From a virus: 41,669 bases of DNA. Positions 15,411-21,014 of this stretch are shown here, one piece after another. Each line of letters starts with the position of its first letter. Position 1 is the stretch's first letter. The DNA lies in IMG/VR virus record IMGVR_UViG_3300037245_000951, positions 1 through 41,669 of that record; one strand, given 5' to 3'. Both the position numbers and the translations under genes were made by a program. The notes under the pieces were generated by a model. The model was not told the DNA's origin and searched no databases. It saw only the letters and a list, made by a program, of their open reading frames with translations.

Positions 15411-16620
15411 AAAGTAGGCCATCTGAGGTATCAATTCCGAAATCGTCTTCGGCTGAGTTCAAATCTATCTCCGGTCTTTTGTCTGTCTCCAGAGCTATAG
15501 TCGGCGCTCCCACAGGCTTAATTACGTAGGGACCTAGTACCCTTAAGAATTTGGTTTTACCTAAAGCCTTTTCCATATCCCCAATGCCCTTTAACTTAGC
15601 ATTATAATATTGACTTGGTAAAAGGTCGGTCTTTAACCTAATGGACTCTATAACTTTCTCCTCGTCAGCCCATTTCCTATTGGCTCGACCCACTACCAGT
15701 TTATAACCATCCCATTTTTTACCACCTATAGCCTCAGCTAATACGTGGGCATTGACTGATTTAGCCCAATCGGTTAAACTTGGTATTTGCTTATAAATAT
15801 CTATGATTTCATGATCTTCAAGAAGCATAGGCTTAGCGAATTCGTACTGCGCCAATCTTAAATTGTCCTCAGCTAACGCCCGACATTGAGCTTTAACCTT
15901 ACACCATTTGCACCAGCTTCCTGCGTGTTGTTCGCCTTTTCCAGCATAAGCTAAAGCTGCTTTCGGCTTAACTTCCTCTTCTGCCCAATGCTCCAGATCT
16001 TTCACGGATATCCCCCAAGTAGAAACGTGGTCCAGTCGAGGCTGTACGATAACCAATTTAATCTTGGTTATGTCGTACAACATTTCGTAAGACCTTAGAG
16101 CTCCTAATGCGTATATCTTAAGTTGTGGATTATCGGCGGCATCTACTTTTATCCCCTTACCATACTTAAAATCAAGAGCCCACAGAGTGCCGTCAGATAT
16201 TAGGATAGTGTCACCAGTCCCGAAGCCCCCCGGGATTAAATGTGTTAAATCTAGTTTCTCCTCAATCAAAAGAACCGCATCCCCCTTAGATCGGTTGGCG
16301 GTATTGAACCCCCCCATAACGAAGTCGGTATACTTTTTAACATGCTCCTCCATCTCGTCGGTATAGAGCTCATGTTTTCTAAGCTTTATTAGCTCGTTTA
16401 CTATTAATCCTTTTTGGCTTTTTTGGGTAAAGGGTGATAATAGCTGTAGGTTTAGGTCCCCAAATTCATGGGCCAATGTTCCTTCCTTCGCAAAATCAGA
16501 GTCTCCAGTTTCTGGTACTGCGTCTTCCAGTCGTGGGCTGGGTGTGCAATTGAGCCACCTATCCGCCCCTGAGGCACTCAGTAAAGCGTGCTCTCGGTTT
16601 TCATGTTTTACGGCTGGCAT
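15409..16620 (-). CDS. DUF2800 RecB/Cas4-like nuclease
   Basis: 403 residues. The start HALLSASGADRWLNCTPSPRLE and KEGTLAHEF are typical of DUF2800. The PD-(D/E)XK core is LWALDFKYGKG followed by NPQLKIYALGAL. Cysteines in WCKWCKVKAQCR suggest an iron-sulfur cluster, as in Cas4/AddB. It probably processes DNA ends in replication or recombination. Its start overlaps the stop of the gene upstream by one base. Confidence 0.9.
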   Translation of the reverse strand: MPAVKHENREHALLSASGADRWLNCTPSPRLEDAVPETGDSDFAKEGTLAHEFGDLNLQLLSPFTQKSQKGLIVNELIKLRKHELYTDEMEEHVKKYTDFVMGGFNTANRSKGDAVLLIEEKLDLTHLIPGGFGTGDTILISDGTLWALDFKYGKGIKVDAADNPQLKIYALGALRSYEMLYDITKIKLVIVQPRLDHVSTWGISVKDLEHWAEEEVKPKAALAYAGKGEQHAGSWCKWCKVKAQCRALAEDNLRLAQYEFAKPMLLEDHEIIDIYKQIPSLTDWAKSVNAHVLAEAIGGKKWDGYKLVVGRANRKWADEEKVIESIRLKTDLLPSQYYNAKLKGIGDMEKALGKTKFLRVLGPYVIKPVGAPTIALETDKRPEIDLNSAEDDFGIDTSDGLL

Positions 16621-17153
16621 TAAGAAAGGGTGTTCATGAACTCAACAAAGATCGAGTATTTAGAGGGCTCTAGTTGCGTAGCATTCTCAGCGCCTAGCTC
16701 CAGGAGTTTTGCTTTAAGCTTTGGTCCATTATCCCGATTTACAAGTTTAGAGGAAATAAACTTACGAATTTCTGTTAAGTCTATTTTTTCAGTAGCTTCC
16801 TCAGTAGCTTCCTCTTTGGCCTGGGTTATAGGCGATGCTGAGGCTTGTTCAGCACCATCTTCTAGCTCTTCAAGTTTAGCTAAAAAAGCTAATTTAGACT
16901 TCGCTTTAATACCTGGGTATTTAGCCTTTAATTCCCCGAAAGAAAGATCAGCATCAGATTTCTGCTCACCGGATTGGTTGGCGGCTACTATCAAATTAGC
17001 CGCTTGAGCTATTACCGGAGACACTCTTTCATCAAGGGGTTTTATTTCGGTTAGCCCACTAACAGGTAGACCTGAAAGGGTGTTAAAGAAAGCGGCCATT
17101 GCCTTAACCTGATTCTCATCCCTAAAATCGATGTTTAGTTTAATGTTACTCAT
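16620..17153 (-). CDS. Hypothetical early protein, 177 aa
   Basis: An N-terminal part with beta/alpha character is followed by an acidic linker rich in A, E and T with a short EEAT repeat. A conserved-looking C-terminal domain follows (IRKFISSKLVNRDNGPKLKAKLLELGA), suggesting a helical binding module. Its place before DUF2800 and DUF2815 suggests an accessory role in replication. Function unknown. Confidence 0.75.
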   Translation of the reverse strand: MSNIKLNIDFRDENQVKAMAAFFNTLSGLPVSGLTEIKPLDERVSPVIAQAANLIVAANQSGEQKSDADLSFGELKAKYPGIKAKSKLAFLAKLEELEDGAEQASASPITQAKEEATEEATEKIDLTEIRKFISSKLVNRDNGPKLKAKLLELGAENATQLEPSKYSIFVEFMNTLS

Positions 17154-17180
17154 AGTTGTTGATTGTTAAATTGATTAATA

Positions 17181-17588
17181 TTACTTTTCAAAAGTTTCAA
17201 TAATTGTGTCTAGTTTAGCCACAAATTCGGCTATGGTGAGAGCATTAGCAAATATTAATTCATCGTGGAAAATAGAATCTTTGTGGTATACTTTTACCCG
17301 ACCAGTGCCAAAGCTAAACTCCGCCAAAAAATCACCGTTAATGAAACGGTGGATAATCCCTTGGTTTTTGTGTTCCCAAGTGTTCGTAGATTCGAACAGC
17401 TCGGAAATGTCAACCCCATAAAGCATAGATAGTTTACTAATTTGGCTAGCATCTAATAGCGCCTCACCAGTTAGTATTCTACTCAAAGCCATCTTTGGGT
17501 ATTTGGCCTTGGGGAATAAGTGCTTTGCTACTTCTAGTACCGATAAATGACCTTTCGCGATTATAGCGTTTAAGTTGATATATTTCAT
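17181..17588 (-). CDS. XRE-type helix-turn-helix regulator, 135 aa
   Basis: Residues about 15-66 form a Cro/CI-like domain: LSVLEVAKHLFP (helices 1-2), ALSRILTGEALLDASQISKLSMLYGVDISELFE (recognition region to helix 5). The rest is a small C-terminal domain of unknown fold. Being near the head of the early operon and close to the dyad sequences at 18159-18177, it is a good candidate for the regulator that binds them, but this is inferred. Confidence 0.83.
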   Translation of the reverse strand: MKYINLNAIIAKGHLSVLEVAKHLFPKAKYPKMALSRILTGEALLDASQISKLSMLYGVDISELFESTNTWEHKNQGIIHRFINGDFLAEFSFGTGRVKVYHKDSIFHDELIFANALTIAEFVAKLDTIIETFEK

Positions 17589-17611
17589 ATTTCTAAAATT
17601 TGATTTCAGTA

Positions 17612-17619
17612 CAAAAATA
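17612..17619 (-). promoter_or_regulatory. Promoter -7 element TATTTTTG upstream of the XRE gene
   Basis: A TAnnTTTG match 24 bp upstream of the start at 17588, overlapping the stop region of the zinc-ribbon gene. An A/T-rich context weakens the call. Confidence 0.4.
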
Positions 17620-17624
17620 GTTTA

Positions 17625-17792
17625 TTTTTAAACCCTCTCTAAAGATATTATCCCATTTACCCCCTCATAGGGGAGGTATAATATCTGACAATCCGGATTA
17701 CAACACTGTAAAAGTACTACCTGTGAAGGGTACAATTCTACACCACAAATGAAACAATACTTAGGCATTTCTGAGATTTGAGGGTCGTCCAT
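17625..17792 (-). CDS. Small zinc-ribbon protein, 55 aa
   Basis: ATG at 17792 to TAA at 17625. The peptide begins MDDPQISEMPKYCFICG and has C13-x2-C16 and a second group C30, C31 and C35, fitting one zinc-ribbon site. A shorter start at the second Met (MPKYC) is possible. It is the first gene of the early operon after the 17793-18209 control region. No function recognised. Confidence 0.6.
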
Positions 17793-18088
17793 GATTGTTT
17801 GGGTCTGTTGATTTCTCTGTAAAATTAGGTATTTATAACCGAAATAAAAATAAATATTGCAGAAATTTTTAAAATATTTTTAGGGGGTAGGCTAAGCAGT
17901 TATAGGTTAGGGGATTAACTGCCAATAAGGAAGGCCTACAAAGCTTTTTAGTCTTTGTATACCTGTATTTGTCTGGCAATCAGCTTATTAGATCACAAAG
18001 CTTTTGAAATAAACAAAGTAAACAAAGATCCCCTAGACTACTATAACCTATATATTAACCCTATATTAGTATTATATATTTACTAATT

Positions 18089-18189
18089 AAAGGTTTTGGT
18101 ATATTATTGTTTATTTTGTTTATTCGCTTCTAATCGGCTGGCGCTCAAATGATTTGAGATAAACAACCTTTGTTTATTTTTGTTTATTA
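18089..18189 (+). repeat. 101-bp repeat R1
   Basis: Begins AAAGGTTTTGGTATATTATTG and ends TTTATTTTTGTTTATT, in register and equal in length with R2 (39558-39658). The outer parts are nearly identical and the middle (18136-18158) has diverged. Contains a perfect dyad ATAAACAA-CCT-TTGTTTAT at 18159-18177. Confidence 0.85.
18159..18177. promoter_or_regulatory. Dyad operator-like site in R1
   Basis: ATAAACAA, three bases, TTGTTTAT: perfect 8-bp arms. The same dyad (7-bp arms) occurs in R2 and R3. Typical size for a dimeric repressor or an initiator. Confidence 0.6.
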
Positions 18190-18209
18190 GTATTTACATA
18201 CTGTCTTTC

Positions 18210-18662
18210 CTATCTTTCTTTCCTATCTTTCTTTTTTAGAAAGGGAAGATCAATATTTCGGGTTACTGTGTTTGCAATCTTCTCAACTGAACGGCCAACC
18301 ACATAACCCCCTATGCCGATTTTAAGCAGCCCCCAGAACTCTTCAGGCAATTCGTCCCTTACGCTAATTGAGTTCGGTAAAAATGCTGGCTGAATGAAAA
18401 AAGCGTATACAACTACAAAGGCGAATGCTAACATTACAAGTGGCCTCCAAGATCTTTGCAACCAGTTTCCGGTAGCTTCTTTTGAGATTATAGCCGCTTG
18501 TAAAGTCTGGAGTTTATCAAAGGCCCCCATTATAACAGAAGTTAATTTCTCTTTAGCAGCCATCTTCTTAGCGTCATTTGTGAAGGTGTTATCGAGAATA
18601 CCCCCAACTGAATCAACCAGATCTTTTGCGGCCCCCCCAAAAATTGTGTTTAGAATCCCCAT
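18210..18662 (-). CDS. Holin-type membrane protein (3TM holin family)
   Basis: 150 residues. The start MGILNTIFGG, then EKLTSVIMGAFDKLQTLQAAIISKEA, NWLQRSWRPLVMLAFAFVV and IGIGGYVVGRSVEKIA follow the family of 3TM holins known from gene-transfer agents and many phages. There are two clear hydrophobic segments, about residues 73-92 and 110-123. It is the last gene of the late transcript and probably times host lysis. Confidence 0.85.
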   Translation of the reverse strand: MGILNTIFGGAAKDLVDSVGGILDNTFTNDAKKMAAKEKLTSVIMGAFDKLQTLQAAIISKEATGNWLQRSWRPLVMLAFAFVVVYAFFIQPAFLPNSISVRDELPEEFWGLLKIGIGGYVVGRSVEKIANTVTRNIDLPFLKKKDRKER

Positions 18663-18687
18663 AAAAAAGTGTTTTATTTATAATTTT

Positions 18688-19092
18688 CTATTTACTAAGA
18701 CTTCTTATGTCCTCCTTAATATCTTTCCGAAGTTGCGAAAATTGTTCTATGAGATTAGACATCTGACTAGCCACCAGGGTCTTATTTGAGTCTATTTGAC
18801 GGTCAACGGTATTGAATTTTTCGTTTACGGTTTTAAATTTCTCCTCTATGAGATCTATAATTTGGTCGAAAACGGCGGATACTTGGCCAGCTAAGACTTT
18901 CTTATCTGAGTCTATTTGGGTATCGATGTTTTTAAATTTTTCTTTTATTGTTTCAAGTTGGGCGGATATTAATCGTTCGTCAACCTTAGCGTCAATCCTA
19001 CGATTCATACTTCGAGTCATAAAAGCCCAGGCTGTAAAAACAGAGACGACTAAGCCCGCAGAAGCGCTTAAAGTTGTTATGTTCGAAAGCAT
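18688..19092 (-). CDS. Membrane-anchored coiled-coil protein with tandem repeat, 134 aa
   Basis: I start at the ATG at 19092 (MLSNITTLSASAG), which overlaps the previous stop as TAATG; the longer frame to 19359 lies on top of another gene. One N-terminal membrane helix (about residues 8-25) is followed by a coiled coil made of two similar blocks of about 35-40 residues (KEKFKNIDTQIDSDKKVLAGQ and NEKFNTVDRQIDSNKTLVASQ). Its place in the lysis cassette suggests a spanin- or XhlA-like accessory, but no family is confirmed. Confidence 0.72.
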   Translation of the reverse strand: MLSNITTLSASAGLVVSVFTAWAFMTRSMNRRIDAKVDERLISAQLETIKEKFKNIDTQIDSDKKVLAGQVSAVFDQIIDLIEEKFKTVNEKFNTVDRQIDSNKTLVASQMSNLIEQFSQLRKDIKEDIRSLSK

Positions 19093-19493
19093 TATTTGGG
19101 GGACTTCGGTCGATAAAAGTAGTAGATAATCCATTTGTAAGCAAAGGTTAATAATGTTAATATCGCAACTATGATTAAAGCTACATACACTTTGCTCATT
19201 CTTAATTTGTCTAGAAATAGCCAATCCAATAACGAAAAGGTAAAGCAACAGAAAAAGAAGACGAAAGACAGCATGTATAAAACGCTCACTAATTCTTTTC
19301 TTTTCTCCATAAATAACAAGCCCGAATAGGAGGAGAACAAGAAACAAGTAGATAACCAATACAAACCATCGAGATTTATCCCGAGTTTGGCGAAGTAATA
19401 AACAATTGAGAATACGACTATTCCTAAAATAGCCGTAAATCCTCCTAATAGATTAGTCCACAGGTGGGACCTTTGGTGTGGGGTCGTCATCAA
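19092..19493 (-). CDS. Four-TM membrane protein, 133 aa
   Basis: Hydrophobic segments at about residues 13-33, 44-61, 70-90 and 102-126, separated by short polar loops, with a basic C-terminus (YRPKSPK). It is coupled to the next gene by a TAATG overlap. Probably a second holin, antiholin or envelope protein of the lysis cassette. Confidence 0.7.
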   Translation of the reverse strand: MMTTPHQRSHLWTNLLGGFTAILGIVVFSIVYYFAKLGINLDGLYWLSTCFLFSSYSGLLFMEKRKELVSVLYMLSFVFFFCCFTFSLLDWLFLDKLRMSKVYVALIIVAILTLLTFAYKWIIYYFYRPKSPK

Positions 19494-19539
19494 GTTCGTC
19501 AGGTTCTTCCGGGCAACGGTATTTAAGATAATTTTCCAT
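19453..19539 (-). CDS. Possible 28-aa leader peptide
   Basis: ATG at 19539, TAA at 19453. The peptide starts MENYLKYRCPEEPDELDDD and is acidic. It overlaps the start of the four-TM gene in another frame and is the first frame after the promoter at 19581-19588. It may be a real small gene or only a coupling leader. Confidence 0.4.
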   Translation of the reverse strand: MENYLKYRCPEEPDELDDDPTPKVPPVD

Positions 19540-19580
19540 GAATAAAAAACTTTTAAGAGTTAAACAAATAACTTGTACCA

Positions 19581-19588
19581 CAAAGATA
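19581..19588 (-). promoter_or_regulatory. Promoter -7 element TATCTTTG for the lysis cassette
   Basis: TAnnTTTG match within GTATCTTTGTGGTAC; the late promoter has GTAGCTTTGTGGTGT. It lies directly after the terminator at 19595-19618 and 42 bp upstream of the small frame starting at 19539. Confidence 0.55.
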
Positions 19589-19589
19589 C

Positions 19590-19618
19590 AAAAAAAAGCT
19601 CATTTATTTTTGAGCTTT
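19590..19618 (-). terminator. Intrinsic terminator
   Basis: On the minus strand, AAAGCTCA, an 8-nt loop, TGAGCTTT, then a run of Ts. It starts 3 bp after the stop of the zinc-ribbon gene at 19622. Confidence 0.8.
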
Positions 19619-19621
19619 AAC

Positions 19622-19918
19622 CTATTGGCCTGCGGATTTGTTTATCACATCAGTTAAAATCTTCGATTGGATCAAAATTTTGGCACCACAGGCTCCGCAA
19701 TAACCGCTAAAGTCCATTATAGAGTCTTCGCTACATTTTGGACATGTAAAGACAAGCCCTTCCCAGCGTCTATAATGCTCTTTTACCAGGTTTTCATCAG
19801 TTACAATAGCATCTCGATTGATAACGACGTCCTTTTGGTGTATGGGGCAGGGCCCGGATTTGAATTCTGCGTCACAATTACATATGACCTCTTGGTTATT
19901 TCTTTTTGGATTGCTCAT
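19622..19918 (-). CDS. Zinc-ribbon protein, 98 aa
   Basis: Starts at the ATG at 19918 (MSNPKRNNQEV). A longer frame to 20044 runs through a hairpin and the previous gene, so I reject it. An early CNC...GPCPIH group and a later CPKC...CGACG group give two likely metal sites. No function recognised. A terminator follows. Confidence 0.68.
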   Translation of the reverse strand: MSNPKRNNQEVICNCDAEFKSGPCPIHQKDVVINRDAIVTDENLVKEHYRRWEGLVFTCPKCSEDSIMDFSGYCGACGAKILIQSKILTDVINKSAGQ

Positions 19919-19935
19919 AATAGGGGTGTTTAGAA

Positions 19936-19967
19936 AAAAGGGAGAAAGTCTATTCCTTCTCCCTTTT
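19936..19967 (-). terminator. Hairpin between two small genes
   Basis: AAAAGGGAGAA (19936-19946) and TTCTCCCTTTT (19957-19967) form an 11-bp stem. On the minus strand it is followed by TCTAAACACC, with only short T content beyond the arm. It may partly terminate after the CHKPG gene or lower read-through. Confidence 0.6.
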
Positions 19968-19986
19968 AAATTAGAATTACTTCTTT

Positions 19987-20157
19987 TTAGCCTCTGTTTT
20001 TTTTTCTCCTTGGCTTTACGGGTTCCTTGATGATTATCGGGCATGCCCCAATTGTGTCGCCATGTCCCAGGTGACCGGGCACAGCACTAGGCGGTACGAA
20101 AATTGTTTTTTCCGCAGGCGTTCCAGGCTTATGACACATAGTTACTTTGCCAGGCAT
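19987..20157 (-). CDS. Small CHKPG...HLGHGD motif protein, 56 aa
   Basis: ATG at 20157 to TAA at 19987. The peptide starts MPGKVTMCHKPGTPAEKT and continues FVPPSAVPGHLGHGDTIGAC. This C-H-x-P-G...A-V-x-x-H-L-x-H-G-D-x-x-G-x-C module recurs in secreted proteins of Bacteroidota. Here it stands alone with a basic tail encoded by nine As. Its function is unknown; metal binding by the Cys/His residues is possible. It is 18 bp downstream of the glycine-rich gene and was probably overlooked because a longer frame overlaps it. Confidence 0.72.
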   Translation of the reverse strand: MPGKVTMCHKPGTPAEKTIFVPPSAVPGHLGHGDTIGACPIIIKEPVKPRRKKNRG

Positions 20158-20175
20158 CGGCACGTCCGGATCACT

Positions 20176-20745
20176 TCAACCGTGATGCTTGTGGCTTAAC
20201 GCGTTGATAGTCTCTAATTGAGTTATCTTGGCATTAGCCGCATCAAGTAATCTGATATTACTACGGCCTTCAACCTCAAGAATCAATTCACGAGTCTTAT
20301 TAGCTTCTGCACTAACAAGCTTCTGAGTATCACAAGCATTCTTTTGAGCCAACAATTTGGCCTCACAACAACACTTGGCCTCGTCTTTTGCATTGCCAAT
20401 CGATAAAGCCTCGATATCGCGCTGACGATCATTGCTTCTAAATTCTTGGTCGGTTATTTGTTTTAATACAGCCTCTATTTGAGAATTTCGAGTTTGGTTC
20501 TCGAAAGAACTCAATAGCGTGTTTAGCCCATCGCTAAACCTAGTAGAACTACAATTAAGGGCCTCCTTAGTTGCAGTCCCATTCGCATGCGCTTCAGCAG
20601 CCAATACACTGTTCCCAGTATACATTCCACCGCCGCCGCCGTAGCCTCCACCGCCGCCATAGCCGCCAAAGCCGCCATAACCACCAAATCCACGAGCCAA
20701 TAACAAGCTAGTGGTATCAATGTCTCTTCCATAATTATTTTCCAT
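20176..20745 (-). CDS. Glycine-rich protein with helical C-terminal part, 189 aa
   Basis: Residues about 19-41 are made of G, Y and F (GFGGYGGFGGYGGGGGYGG), encoded by GC-rich triplet repeats unlike the AT-rich surroundings. A helical region (about 50-185) with a CCCEAK cysteine cluster follows, ending HKHHG. It has its own TAnnTTTG promoter, a 16-bp palindrome and a perfect AGGAGGT ribosome site, so strong expression is likely. A structural or virion-associated role is inferred from its position after the tail genes; no family is certain. Confidence 0.78.
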   Translation of the reverse strand: MENNYGRDIDTTSLLLARGFGGYGGFGGYGGGGGYGGGGGMYTGNSVLAAEAHANGTATKEALNCSSTRFSDGLNTLLSSFENQTRNSQIEAVLKQITDQEFRSNDRQRDIEALSIGNAKDEAKCCCEAKLLAQKNACDTQKLVSAEANKTRELILEVEGRSNIRLLDAANAKITQLETINALSHKHHG

Positions 20746-20756
20746 AATAACCTCCT
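20746..20756 (-). promoter_or_regulatory. Strong ribosome binding site AGGAGGT
   Basis: AGGAGGTTATT directly before the ATG at 20745. Most other genes in the window lack such a site, which marks this gene out for high translation. Confidence 0.7.
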
Positions 20757-20769
20757 ATATTTAGTTGTG

Positions 20770-20785
20770 TTCCCAATATTGGGAA
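20770..20785. promoter_or_regulatory. Perfect 16-bp palindrome
   Basis: TTCCCAATATTGGGAA lies between the -7 element at 20792-20799 and the ribosome site of the glycine-rich gene, roughly at +1 to +20. It is a likely operator for a dimeric regulator. Confidence 0.6.
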
Positions 20786-20791
20786 AAGGTT

Positions 20792-20799
20792 CAAATCTA
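20792..20799 (-). promoter_or_regulatory. Promoter -7 element TAGATTTG
   Basis: A TAnnTTTG match about 47 bp upstream of the glycine-rich gene. It lies between the terminator at 20818-20847 and the palindrome. Confidence 0.55.
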
Positions 20800-20817
20800 A
20801 AAGGTTAGGCGACATAA

Positions 20818-20847
20818 AATAGCCAAGCTTTTTAAGGCTTGGCTATT
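20818..20847 (-). terminator. Terminator after the tail genes
   Basis: AATAGCCAAGC (20818-20828) pairs with GCTTGGCTATT (20837-20847), 11 bp with an 8-nt loop, followed on the minus strand by TTATG. A second short GC palindrome GCCCGCGGGC at 20901-20910, with a run of Ts after it on the minus strand, may add to termination of the tail operon. Confidence 0.72.
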
Positions 20848-21014
20848 AAATCAAACAACTATGAAAAAAGGTTTTGGCTAGGTTTAGCTAAAAAAAAGAG
20901 CCCGCGGGCATGGTCGCCAAACCTTAGTATAAAGGTACTCTAAAAAATCAAATAATCAAATTTATTATAGTGTCCCTATATCCTTAAGAATATCATAAAT
21001 TGGGGCTATTATTT

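Larger units (their letters stand above)
17793..18209. promoter_or_regulatory. Control region between late and early operons
   Basis: No gene is seen in these 417 bp. It holds many copies of ATAAACAA/TTGTTTAT, the 101-bp repeat R1, a GCAGTTA...TAACTGC inverted repeat (about 17898-17925), an ACAAAG...CTTTGT inverted repeat and an AT-rich tract near 18040-18090. It lies after the holin gene and before the first early gene, so it is likely the early promoter/operator region and possibly a replication origin. Confidence 0.6.

Noticed and set aside
18688-19359. 223-codon version of the coiled-coil protein
   Set aside because: Its first 89 codons lie on top of the four-TM gene in another frame; the TAATG start at 19092 is simpler.
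19622-20044. Longer start for the zinc-ribbon gene
   Set aside because: The added part is the shifted frame of the CHKPG gene plus a hairpin and is low-complexity basic; the start at 19918 fits better.
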